DNA of 7,064 bases from a bacterium. Lineage in GTDB: Bacteria; Desulfobacterota; Anaeroferrophillalia; Anaeroferrophillales; Anaeroferrophillaceae. Below, in pieces: positions 1 through 5,472 of the stretch. The position numbers and the translations under genes were made by a program. The DNA lies in assembly GCA_029940125.1 (NCBI GenBank), contig JAOZRP010000123.1, positions 1 through 7,064 on the forward strand. Direction: 5' to 3'. The first letter of the stretch is position 1. Every line of letters starts with the position of its first letter. Below the pieces are notes generated by a model. That model did not search any database. It was not told the origin of the DNA and saw only the letters and a list, made by a program, of their open reading frames with translations.

Positions 1-1
1 C

Positions 2-853
2 ATGGAATACAAACCTTTTATTTTTTACTGTTCACCGGCTGGAACAACCCGGCACGTTGCCGAAGTGATCGAAAAGGAGCTGGCCGAGCGCGGCCGGCGG
101 GCAGCGGTCTGCACCCTGGGCCGGGAAGAGGAAAAACTGTCCGGGATAATCCGGGAAATTGAAACGACGCCGGAACGCGTCTGTCTGTATATCGGCTCGC
201 CGGTCTATTCTTCACACGCCCTGCCCCCGGTGATGGATTTCATTGCCCGTCTCTCCCGGCGCCGGCAGGCGTACGCGGTTCCCTTTGCAACCTGGGGCGG
301 CGCCACCAGCGGCCTGGCCCTGGAGGAAATGGGGGAAGCGCTGCAAAACCGCGACTACCAACTGGCCGGAGCGGCCAAAATCGTGGCGGTTCATTCCCTG
401 ATGTGGGAGTTGGATGATCCGCTGGCCGCCGGTCATCCCGACTGCGAAGACGACCGCATGATGAAAAACCTGGTTTCGACCATCGACCACAACCTGCAGC
501 TTGATGAACCGCCGGAGCTGCCGCAGCGGGTGTTATCCTATCAGCCCGGGGAGGCCGCGGCCGAAATGCGGCAGCTGAACCTGGAAATCGCCCGCGGGCT
601 GCTGCCGCCGCGGCTGGTCAATGAAGATCTCTGCACCGGGTGCGGCATGTGCGTCGACCACTGCCCGGTCGCGGCCTTGACCCTTGAACCCTTCCCGGTT
701 TACGCCGACCACTGCATCCTCTGCTTCAACTGCGTGCGCTGCTGCCCGGAAAATGCCATCAAAGTGGATCTTTCTCCCATTTACAGGCACATTTGGAAAC
801 GGGCGGAACACTACCACGAAAAACCCCTTTCAGCCGCTTTCACCCCCGAGTAA
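2..853 (+). CDS. EFR1-type ferredoxin: flavodoxin-like domain fused to two [4Fe-4S] clusters
   Basis: The 283-residue protein has two parts. Residues 1-165 look like a flavodoxin-type FMN fold: strand FIFYCSP runs into a phosphate loop (S11-PAGTT-R17), followed by a second loop GSPVYSSHALPP (65-76) and a third at WGGATSG (98-104). Residues 211-252 hold two complete CxxCxxCxxxCP motifs (C211, C214, C217, C221 and C238, C241, C244, C248), the classic 2[4Fe-4S] bacterial ferredoxin arrangement. This order matches the EFR1 family common in anaerobes. The expected role is cytoplasmic low-potential electron transfer, with no known specific partner. No signal peptide or membrane segment is seen. The ATG lies at base 2, so its ribosome binding site is outside the window and an upstream start cannot be excluded, although MEYKPFIFYC is a natural start for this fold. 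Several stretches of the gene are more GC-rich than the genes that follow, and a 210-base gap separates it from them, so it probably belongs to a different transcription unit. Confidence 0.88.
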   Translation: MEYKPFIFYCSPAGTTRHVAEVIEKELAERGRRAAVCTLGREEEKLSGIIREIETTPERVCLYIGSPVYSSHALPPVMDFIARLSRRRQAYAVPFATWGGATSGLALEEMGEALQNRDYQLAGAAKIVAVHSLMWELDDPLAAGHPDCEDDRMMKNLVSTIDHNLQLDEPPELPQRVLSYQPGEAAAEMRQLNLEIARGLLPPRLVNEDLCTGCGMCVDHCPVAALTLEPFPVYADHCILCFNCVRCCPENAIKVDLSPIYRHIWKRAEHYHEKPLSAAFTPE

Positions 854-871
854 AACGCGAAATATCAAAGA

Positions 872-908
872 CAAGCCACCGCACCGGTTTATCGGCACAT
901 TTGGCTTG
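872..908 (+). repeat. Inverted repeat / hairpin after the ferredoxin gene
   Basis: CAAGCCA (872-878) is exactly complementary to TGGCTTG (902-908), giving a 7-bp stem around a 23-base loop. A small CCG/CGG stem (884-886 with 893-895) lies inside the loop. No T-run follows, so it is not a standard intrinsic terminator. The right arm overlaps the TTGACA box at 906. It could limit read-through from the ferredoxin gene or be part of an operator. Confidence 0.35.
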
Positions 909-955
909 ACAAGAGCCGTTCTTTGTACTAGTTAAACTGGAAACACTGTTATAGC
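906..955 (+). promoter_or_regulatory. Possible sigma-70 type promoter for the SDR gene
   Basis: A perfect -35 hexamer TTGACA lies at 906-911. The -10 partner is poor: TAGTTA (929-934) has the ideal 17-base spacing but matches weakly. An independent extended -10-like TG-T-TATAGC (947-955) has no good -35 at the right distance. The -35 box sits in the odd-centred palindrome CTTG-A-CAAG (905-913), which could allow repressor overlap. The start point is therefore uncertain. Confidence 0.3.
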
Positions 956-969
956 GTTATGGATACTCC

Positions 970-996
970 AATTATTCCAAGTGGTTAATTTTTTTT
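970..996 (+). promoter_or_regulatory. Imperfect dyad with T-run: operator or weak terminator/attenuator
   Basis: AATTATTCCA (970-979) and TGGTTAATT (982-990) form an inverted repeat with 8 pairs, a TT/T internal mismatch and a two-base centre AG. Bases 989-996 are eight consecutive T. As RNA the hairpin would be very AU-rich and weak, so termination would be inefficient. As DNA, the roughly 21-bp symmetrical element has a size typical of TetR operators and lies about 75 bases upstream of the SDR start. Both readings are open. Confidence 0.3.
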
Positions 997-1009
997 GTTT
1001 TTTACTGAG

Positions 1010-1019
1010 CGGGCGCCCG
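1010..1019. repeat. Perfect 10-bp palindrome CGGGCGCCCG
   Basis: Ten self-complementary bases lie directly downstream of the T-rich tract and 44 bases before the SDR start codon. The palindrome is entirely G+C and stands out in an AT-rich leader. It could be a protein-binding half of an operator or a chance symmetry; no known consensus was matched. Confidence 0.25.
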
Positions 1020-1050
1020 GTCATGAACGGACATTCGGGCATCCAGCTAT

Positions 1051-1055
1051 GGAGG
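1051..1055 (+). promoter_or_regulatory. Ribosome binding site that fixes the SDR start
   Basis: GGAGG lies eight bases before the ATG at 1064. An in-frame ATG at 1049 overlaps this site itself and would have no Shine-Dalgarno at a proper distance, and a TTG at 995 has only a T-run before it. The ATG at 1064 is therefore the preferred start, giving a protein that opens MEIKGKTAVVTGG as SDR proteins normally do. Confidence 0.8.
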
Positions 1056-1063
1056 ACGTGGTT

Positions 1064-1834
1064 ATGGAAATCAAGGGGAAAACGGCGGTGGTGACAGGGG
1101 GAGCTTCAGGTCTTGGCAAGGCAACGGTAAAACATCTGGCATCGTTGGGCGCAAAGGTGGCAGTCTTTGATGTGTCCCGGGAAGCAGGCGAACGTTTTGT
1201 CGAGGAACTGAACGCGGAAAATGTACTTTTTTGTCAGGTTGACATTACTGATTCCTCAAATGTTGTTCAGGCGATAGAAACGGTAGTCAATTCCTTCGGC
1301 TCCATCCACCAGGTTGTCAACTGCGCTGGAATCGGAGTCGCTGAAAAAGTCTTGAGCAAAAAAGGGGTGATGCCTCTTGAACATTTTTCCCGCATTATCA
1401 ACGTAAACTTGATTGGCAGTTTCAATGTGGTTCGGCTGGCGGCGGAAAAAATGGCCAAGAATGAACCTGATGCAGATGGTGAACGTGGAGTTATTATTAA
1501 CACCTCATCCATTGCCGCCTTCGAAGGACAAATCGGACAAGCAGCCTACAGCGCCTCAAAGGGCGGCATCGTCGGCATGACTTTACCCCTGGCCCGGGAA
1601 TTTGCTTCCCTGGGCATCAGGGTACTGGCTATTGCTCCAGGCATCTTTCTCACGCCAATGCTTCAGGGATTGTCTGACCAGGTAAAAAAATCCCTGGGGG
1701 CAAGCATCCCCTTCCCCTCTCGCCTGGGAAAACCGTATGAATATGCAATGCTTGTTGAGCACATCATTCAAAATGCTTTTTTGAATGGTACGACAATTCG
1801 CCTGGACGGCGCCATCCGTTTAGCTCCCCAGTAA
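1064..1834 (+). CDS. HSD10-like short-chain dehydrogenase (3-hydroxyacyl-CoA dehydrogenase, NAD-dependent)
   Basis: This 256-residue protein is a classical SDR. It has the nucleotide loop TGGASGLG (11-18), an acidic residue D36 ending the second strand (NAD rather than NADP preference), D60 before the adenine pocket, NCAG (86-89), N115, S149, and Y162-x3-K166 as the catalytic set. Its wording closely follows human HSD17B10 (type II 3-hydroxyacyl-CoA dehydrogenase): KNEPDADGERGVIIN, AAFEGQIGQAAYSASKGGIV, IPFPSRLG and the C-terminal RLDGAIRL. HSD10-type enzymes oxidise 3-hydroxyacyl-CoA, including 2-methyl-3-hydroxybutyryl-CoA in isoleucine breakdown. In this cluster it would supply the third beta-oxidation step, feeding the thiolase encoded downstream. 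It is cytoplasmic with no signal sequence. The SDR superfamily is broad, so exact substrate is unknown, but the HSD10 subgroup assignment is strong. It is followed after 53 bases by the TetR gene. Confidence 0.9.
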   Translation: MEIKGKTAVVTGGASGLGKATVKHLASLGAKVAVFDVSREAGERFVEELNAENVLFCQVDITDSSNVVQAIETVVNSFGSIHQVVNCAGIGVAEKVLSKKGVMPLEHFSRIINVNLIGSFNVVRLAAEKMAKNEPDADGERGVIINTSSIAAFEGQIGQAAYSASKGGIVGMTLPLAREFASLGIRVLAIAPGIFLTPMLQGLSDQVKKSLGASIPFPSRLGKPYEYAMLVEHIIQNAFLNGTTIRLDGAIRLAPQ

Positions 1835-1850
1835 GACATCCGGGGGTGTC
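1835..1850 (+). repeat. Small hairpin between SDR and TetR genes
   Basis: Starting right after the SDR stop codon, GACATC (1835-1840) can pair with GGTGTC (1845-1850), six pairs including one T-G wobble, with a CGGG loop. No T-run follows, so it is not a normal terminator. It may slightly affect mRNA stability or have no role. Confidence 0.25.
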
Positions 1851-1887
1851 GGCAATGAAACATCCTTACTTTTAAAGGAAAGCATTA

Positions 1888-2484
1888 ATGAAGAACATAA
1901 AGCGGAACACGGCAAACGTTATCATCGAAGTTGCCCGGCAGCTGTTTTTTGAAAAAGGTTATGAGAAAGTTACTACCAGGGAGATATCAGAGCTTGCCGG
2001 AATCAGCAAGGCCGCGCTGTACCATCATTTTAAGAGCAAGGAAGACATCCTTTTCACCATTGTCAACCGTGCTTCTGATGAACTCGTCAACAACATGAAG
2101 CAGGCCCTGGCAAAAAATCATCCGCAAAATGCCGACCTTCAAGAAGTTATTGCCGGGGTAAGCCAGGAGTACATGAAAACTTTTTTCAACAACCTCGACT
2201 CCATCAAGATCCTTCTGCATGACATTGAATACCTGAAGCCTGAATTGAAAGAAATTATACTACAGAAAGAAAGAGAAAACGTACAGCAGCTTAAGGACTA
2301 CATCATTGATCTGCAAAAATCCGGCCGGTTGAAAAAGTACAATCCAGCAGCTCTCACCTTTATTTTTATCGGCATGATGCACTGGCTCTATTTCTGGTTC
2401 GATGTCCAGGGGAAATTAACGCTCAGTGATATGAACGAAATCATCGCCGACGTTTTCGTCAACGGGGCCGGCCTCAGAACGTGA
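1888..2484 (+). CDS. TetR-family transcriptional regulator, likely acyl-CoA responsive
   Basis: The 198-residue protein has the usual TetR size. Residues 8-53 form the DNA-binding domain: ARQLFFEKGYEKVTTREIS, then the recognition-helix region AGISKAALYHHFKSKEDIL, the hallmark of the TetR_N family. Residues from about 60 on are a helical ligand-binding domain ending YFWFDVQGKLTLSDMNEIIADVFVNGA, a tail pattern I associate with TetR repressors of fatty-acid or steroid catabolism (FadR of Bacillus, KstR2 type), whose ligands are acyl-CoAs. That link is by resemblance and context, not by a diagnostic residue. AAAGGA (1874-1879) lies eight bases before the ATG. The gene lies between the SDR and the acyl-CoA dehydrogenase on the same strand, so it is probably co-transcribed and autoregulated. 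The likely target is the dyad-rich region before the SDR gene. Confidence 0.88.
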   Translation: MKNIKRNTANVIIEVARQLFFEKGYEKVTTREISELAGISKAALYHHFKSKEDILFTIVNRASDELVNNMKQALAKNHPQNADLQEVIAGVSQEYMKTFFNNLDSIKILLHDIEYLKPELKEIILQKERENVQQLKDYIIDLQKSGRLKKYNPAALTFIFIGMMHWLYFWFDVQGKLTLSDMNEIIADVFVNGAGLRT

Positions 2485-2545
2485 CGGCCGCATTCTCCAA
2501 GAATCTGGCAGAGCTGGTTCATGAACGTTCCAGCAGGAGCAAAGC

Positions 2546-3694
2546 ATGGCTATTTATGAAACTGACAATCAACTCAAAATGTTTCGCCAGGCGTTCCAAA
2601 AATTTCTGCAGCGGGAAATTGTTCCCCATATCGATGCGTGGGAAAACGAGGGCATCACTCCACGCTGGGCCTGGCACAAGATGGGACAGCAGGGCTACTT
2701 ATGCCCCGGCCTGGATGAAGCCTATGGTGGCTCCGGAGCAGGATTCGAATATTCCGTCGTAATAACCGAGGAAATGGCCAGGGTGGGAGCTTCCGGTTTA
2801 ATGGCTTTTCTCCACAGCGACATTGTGGTGCCCTACATTGAAAGTTTTGGCACCAATGAGCAAAAAAGAAAATGGCTCCCTGGTTGTGCCAGCGGTGACA
2901 TCATTACCGCGGTAGCCATGACCGAGCCAAATACCGGTTCGGATTTGGCAGCAATTAAAACCACCGCCCGGCGTGATGGCAGCAGCTATGTCATCAATGG
3001 TCAGAAGACTTTTATATCCAATGGAATCAATGCTGACCTGGTAGTGGTAGCTGCCAAAACTGATCCTCATGCTTCACCTGCCAGCCGGGGCATCAGCCTG
3101 ATTTGCGTCGAAGAAGGCACTCCGGGATTCAGCCGGGGGCGCAATCTCAAAAAAATGGGGCTTCACAGCCAGGATACCGCTGAACTGAGCTTTATGGATT
3201 GTCGCGTGCCGGCCACAAATCTTCTAGGCGAAGAAGGGCGCGGCTTCTACTACCTGATGTCCAAACTGCAGCAGGAACGACTGCTGGCCAGCATCATGGC
3301 CCAGGCCATGGCGGAAAAAATGCTTGAAATGACGATTGATTACTGCAATCAGCGCCAAGTTTTCGGGCGGCCGGTAAGTTCTTTTCAGCACAACACCTTT
3401 AAACTGGTCGAAATGGCTACCGAGATCGAGCTTGGAGCCTGCCTGCTCAGGGAGTTGATCGGTGATCATATTGCCGGTCGAGATGTTGTGAAAAAGGTTT
3501 CGATGGCCAAATCATGGATTCCGGAAATGGCAAATCGGGTTGCCTACCACTGCGTTCAACTGCACGGCGGCTACGGCTATATGGAGGAATACCCCATCTG
3601 CCGTTTTGCTCGAGACGTTCGGGTCAATGCCATCTATGCCGGCACGACCGAAATAATGAAGGTAATCATTGGTCGGATGATGGGATTGCCATAA
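2546..3694 (+). CDS. Acyl-CoA dehydrogenase with LCAD/IVD-type catalytic glutamate
   Basis: The 382-residue length and fold are those of FAD-dependent acyl-CoA dehydrogenases. An N-terminal helical domain (1-115) is followed by the beta domain with AMTEPNTGSD (124-133) and INGQKTFISNG (150-160), then the C-terminal helical domain with QRQVFGRPV (269-277), QLHGGYGYMEEYP (338-350) and IYAGTTEIMK (363-372). In short- and medium-chain enzymes the catalytic base is the Glu of the YEGT motif; here that position is alanine (A365). E244 in LQQERLL lies where long-chain (LCAD) and isovaleryl-CoA dehydrogenases carry their catalytic Glu, so the enzyme should be active. It would oxidise acyl-CoA to 2,3-enoyl-CoA and pass electrons to ETF, which is not encoded here. 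AGGAG (2535-2539) is six bases before the ATG, and the gene starts 61 bases after the TetR stop. Alternatives within the family include branched-chain or benzylsuccinyl-CoA (BbsG-type) dehydrogenases. Confidence 0.92.
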   Translation: MAIYETDNQLKMFRQAFQKFLQREIVPHIDAWENEGITPRWAWHKMGQQGYLCPGLDEAYGGSGAGFEYSVVITEEMARVGASGLMAFLHSDIVVPYIESFGTNEQKRKWLPGCASGDIITAVAMTEPNTGSDLAAIKTTARRDGSSYVINGQKTFISNGINADLVVVAAKTDPHASPASRGISLICVEEGTPGFSRGRNLKKMGLHSQDTAELSFMDCRVPATNLLGEEGRGFYYLMSKLQQERLLASIMAQAMAEKMLEMTIDYCNQRQVFGRPVSSFQHNTFKLVEMATEIELGACLLRELIGDHIAGRDVVKKVSMAKSWIPEMANRVAYHCVQLHGGYGYMEEYPICRFARDVRVNAIYAGTTEIMKVIIGRMMGLP

Positions 3695-3747
3695 GTATTG
3701 TGCCAAAGCCGGTTCCATTTCTTGAATTTATTCGCAGGAAAACAACG

Positions 3748-3753
3748 AAAGGG
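3748..3753 (+). promoter_or_regulatory. Ribosome binding site that fixes the thiolase start
   Basis: AAAGGG lies seven bases before the ATG at 3761. The reading frame is open back to a TTG at 3698, but that start has no purine-rich site and would add 21 basic residues unlike a thiolase. The ATG start gives MREAAILGVAMTPFG, the usual first strand of this family. Confidence 0.7.
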
Positions 3754-3760
3754 AAAAAAC

Positions 3761-4939
3761 ATGAGAGAAGCAGCAATTCTTGGGGTAGCGATGACGCCGT
3801 TCGGCATCTCGGACAAAACCAACCTGGAACTTTTTGCCGATGCCGGCCTTGAGGCTATTGTTCATTCGAATCTTGCCCCCGGAGACATTCAGGCTCTTTT
3901 TTTCGGCAATTGTCTTGGAGATTTTGAAGAAGGGCAGCTGCACATGGCTCCTTTTGCCCATTCTTCCATTGGCCTGCCCATGTCAACCCCCGCGGTCAGG
4001 TTTGAATGCGCGTGTGCGACCGCGACGGTAGCAATTCGCCAGGCCGTCCAGATGGTGCAGGGAGGAATTTACGATGTGATTCTGGCCGGCGGTACGGAGC
4101 GTGCCGCGGCCATGGGAACCCCACTTGCTACCCGAACGTTTGCCATGGCATCCCAAGCTCAGTACGAAACCCCCACCGGCATTACCTTTCCGGGAGTCTT
4201 TGCCATGGCGGCCCACCTCTATTCCCACAGGTACGGCATCCCTCTTGTCGAGCTGAAAAGGCATCTTGCTGAAGTGGCAGTTAAAAATCATTTTCACGGG
4301 TCCAAAAACCCCAAAGCCCACTTCCAGAAAGAAATTACCGTCGAGAAAGTCTTGAACGGCATGATGGTGGCAGACCCTCTGCAACTGCTGGACTGCTGTC
4401 CTTTTTCCGATGGCGCCGCCGCCGTGGTAATTGCCGAGGCCGGGAAAGCGCGTGATTTGGTCAAAAAACCAATTTATGTTGCCGGCACCGGCCAGGCGTC
4501 GGCAGGTCCCTTATATATTCAGCAGGATTTGACGCACGTCAAAGCCCGGGAGGTCTCGGTCAAAATGGCCTATGACGAAGCCCATCTGACTCCCGGCGAC
4601 ATTGACGTCTGTGAGCTTCACGATTGTTTCACCATGGCTGAGGTGCTGGCGATTGAAGGTCTCGGATTCTATGATTTTGGCCGGGGCTACGATGCCGCAA
4701 GCCGGGGCGAAACCCGTCTGGGCGGCAAGGGTACGGTTGTGGTAAACCCATCGGGCGGGCTTAAAGCGAAAGGTCATCCCATCGGCGCCACGGGAGCGGC
4801 CCAGGTGACGGAAATAGTAGAACAGCTGCGAGGAGAAGCCGGGGAACGTCAGGTTGACGGAGCAAAGATAGGCCTGGTGGACACCCTCGGCGGCGATTTG
4901 AGCACGGTTTGCAACCTTATCTTGCGGGGGGAAAAATGA
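3761..4939 (+). CDS. SCP2-type thiolase (acyl-CoA acyltransferase), large subunit of a thiolase/DUF35 complex
   Basis: The 392-residue protein is a thiolase of the SCP2/non-classical group. The nucleophilic cysteine is C85 in FECACATAT (81-89). The NEAF motif of classical thiolases is replaced by HDCF (H287-D-C289-F290), and GHPIGATG (338-345) provides H339. The C-terminal CxG motif of classical thiolases is absent: the corresponding segment reads DTLGGDLSTV. In SCP2-type thiolases the HDCF cysteine is known to substitute for the missing one, so the active site appears complete. This argues for true thiolysis rather than the retro-aldol reaction of related Ltp-type aldolases. The stop overlaps the start of the DUF35 gene (ATGA, 4936-4939), implying translational coupling and complex formation. 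It would cleave the 3-oxoacyl-CoA made by the SDR. BbsB of anaerobic toluene degradation and archaeal acetoacetyl-CoA thiolase are relatives with similar partners; the exact substrate is unknown. Confidence 0.9.
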   Translation: MREAAILGVAMTPFGISDKTNLELFADAGLEAIVHSNLAPGDIQALFFGNCLGDFEEGQLHMAPFAHSSIGLPMSTPAVRFECACATATVAIRQAVQMVQGGIYDVILAGGTERAAAMGTPLATRTFAMASQAQYETPTGITFPGVFAMAAHLYSHRYGIPLVELKRHLAEVAVKNHFHGSKNPKAHFQKEITVEKVLNGMMVADPLQLLDCCPFSDGAAAVVIAEAGKARDLVKKPIYVAGTGQASAGPLYIQQDLTHVKAREVSVKMAYDEAHLTPGDIDVCELHDCFTMAEVLAIEGLGFYDFGRGYDAASRGETRLGGKGTVVVNPSGGLKAKGHPIGATGAAQVTEIVEQLRGEAGERQVDGAKIGLVDTLGGDLSTVCNLILRGEK

Positions 4940-5337
4940 GCACGGAACTAACCTTCAAACAATACCAGGATGGTTTGGCCAACGATGTTTTTTGGGGACT
5001 GCTCTGTGACGACTGTGGAAGTTATACGACTCCCCCGCAGAAAGTCTGCCGCAGCTGCGGCAGTACCGCTTTGCAGGTTGTGGAACTTGAAAAAAGCGGC
5101 TTTATTCGCACATTCACGGTTATCAGGGTGGCGGCCGAGGGGATGAATCCCCCGTTTGTCGTTGCCCTGGTGGAAACCGCTTCCGGCGCCTGGGTAATGG
5201 GCAATGTGATTAATATTGATCCCAACGAGGCAGGCATGGAATTAATCGGCCGGAAAGTGACCCTTTCAAGCCGTCCGGTAAAAGGTGATATCTACGCCTG
5301 CGGCGACATCCATTCACTGTGTTTTACCTTGCTATAA
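4936..5337 (+). CDS. DUF35 Zn-ribbon/OB-fold protein, small subunit of the thiolase complex
   Basis: The 133-residue protein begins with a helical segment (FKQYQDGLANDVFWG) typical of DUF35 proteins. A rubredoxin-like zinc ribbon follows, with C24-x2-C27 and C38-x2-C41, then a beta-rich OB-fold part (about 50-133: GFIRTFTVIRV, PFVVALVE, GRKVTLSSRPV). DUF35 proteins pair with non-classical thiolases and HMG-CoA synthase in archaea, with BbsB as BbsA in the benzoylsuccinyl-CoA thiolase, and with Ltp-type aldolases in steroid degradation, where they help shape or bridge the CoA site. The ATG at 4936 overlaps the thiolase stop by four bases with GCGGGGGG just upstream, which decides the start; a TTG at 4909 in the same frame is inside the thiolase gene and less likely. 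Two further cysteines near the C-terminus (C122, C129) are not part of the ribbon. Function alone, without the thiolase, is not expected. Confidence 0.88.
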   Translation: MSTELTFKQYQDGLANDVFWGLLCDDCGSYTTPPQKVCRSCGSTALQVVELEKSGFIRTFTVIRVAAEGMNPPFVVALVETASGAWVMGNVINIDPNEAGMELIGRKVTLSSRPVKGDIYACGDIHSLCFTLL

Positions 5338-5340
5338 GCG

Positions 5341-5356
5341 CGCAAGGCCTTTTGCG
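5341..5356 (+). repeat. Short hairpin after the DUF35 gene
   Basis: CGCAA (5341-5345) pairs with TTGCG (5352-5356) around GGCCTT, just after the DUF35 stop. The next bases (GATGCATTTGTTGT) are only moderately T-rich, so termination here would be weak at best. Confidence 0.25.
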
Positions 5357-5379
5357 GATGCATTTGTTGTGGTGAACGG

Positions 5380-5399
5380 AGGCAGTGAAACGGCTGCCT
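5380..5399 (+). repeat. Hairpin in the DUF35-ligase intergenic region
   Basis: AGGCAG (5380-5385) is exactly complementary to CTGCCT (5394-5399), a 6-bp stem with an 8-base loop. It is followed by GGCAATTGAAAAG, with no T-run. With the neighbouring hairpin at 5341 it could mark a processing or attenuation site that separates expression of the ligase from the thiolase pair. Confidence 0.3.
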
Positions 5400-5427
5400 G
5401 GCAATTGAAAAGTTGGTGCAGTTGGGT

Positions 5428-5454
5428 TTGACAAAAATCTAAAAACCATAAAAA
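5428..5454 (+). promoter_or_regulatory. Possible internal promoter before the acyl-CoA ligase
   Basis: A perfect TTGACA lies at 5428-5433, inside the odd palindrome TTTG-A-CAAA (5427-5435). The best -10 is TAAAAA (5449-5454) after a short 15-base spacer, matching four of six consensus positions. The 135-base gap and A-rich tract are unusual for this tightly packed cluster and would fit a separate start for the ligase. The weak -10 and short spacing keep confidence low. Confidence 0.3.
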
Positions 5455-5458
5455 ACCG

Positions 5459-5467
5459 AAAGGAGGT
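5459..5467 (+). promoter_or_regulatory. Strong ribosome binding site of the ligase gene
   Basis: AAAGGAGGT is a near-perfect complement of the 16S rRNA 3' end, ending five bases before the ATG at 5473. It is among the strongest sites in the window and suggests the ligase is translated efficiently. Confidence 0.8.
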
Positions 5468-5472
5468 TCGCA

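Larger units (their letters stand above)
854..1063 (+). promoter_or_regulatory. Intergenic control region upstream of the SDR-TetR-ACAD cluster
   Basis: This is the longest gene-free stretch in the window and its AT-rich middle contrasts with the GC-rich gene before it. It contains a hairpin (872-908), a TTGACA box (906-911), a small odd-centred palindrome AACA-C-TGTT (942-950), a larger imperfect dyad ending in a T-run (970-996) and a perfect 10-bp palindrome CGGGCGCCCG (1010-1019). The concentration of dyads just upstream of a cluster that encodes its own TetR regulator makes this the best place for the main promoter and operator. That is inferred from position and symmetry; no operator consensus was recognised. 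Confidence 0.5.

Noticed and set aside
970..996. Firm call of a Rho-independent terminator
   Set aside because: The T-run is good but the stem has only two or three G-C pairs with a minimal loop and an internal mismatch, so it is listed only as an ambiguous element.
995..1063. N-terminal extension of the SDR from TTG at 995 or ATG at 1049
   Set aside because: The extension is not SDR-like, the TTG is preceded only by a T-run, and the ATG at 1049 overlaps the GGAGG that serves the ATG at 1064.
2481..2762. GTG-started + frame overlapping the TetR stop and running into the acyl-CoA dehydrogenase gene
   Set aside because: Most of it lies out of frame within the acyl-CoA dehydrogenase gene; the translation is rich in Arg/Ser with no known pattern and no Shine-Dalgarno site is placed for it.
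3695..3760. Promoter or operator between the acyl-CoA dehydrogenase and thiolase genes
   Set aside because: No clear -35/-10 pair or dyad was found in the 66 bases; read-through is the simpler reading.
3983..4384. Antisense reading frame (133 codons) inside the thiolase gene
   Set aside because: It is opposite the thiolase active-site cysteine region; there is no protein-like motif pattern.
3761..4939. Ltp-type retro-aldolase instead of thiolase
   Set aside because: The nucleophilic cysteine C85, the HDCF cysteine C289 and the GHP histidine H339 are all present, which favours a working thiolase; the aldolase reading would be expected to lose some of these.
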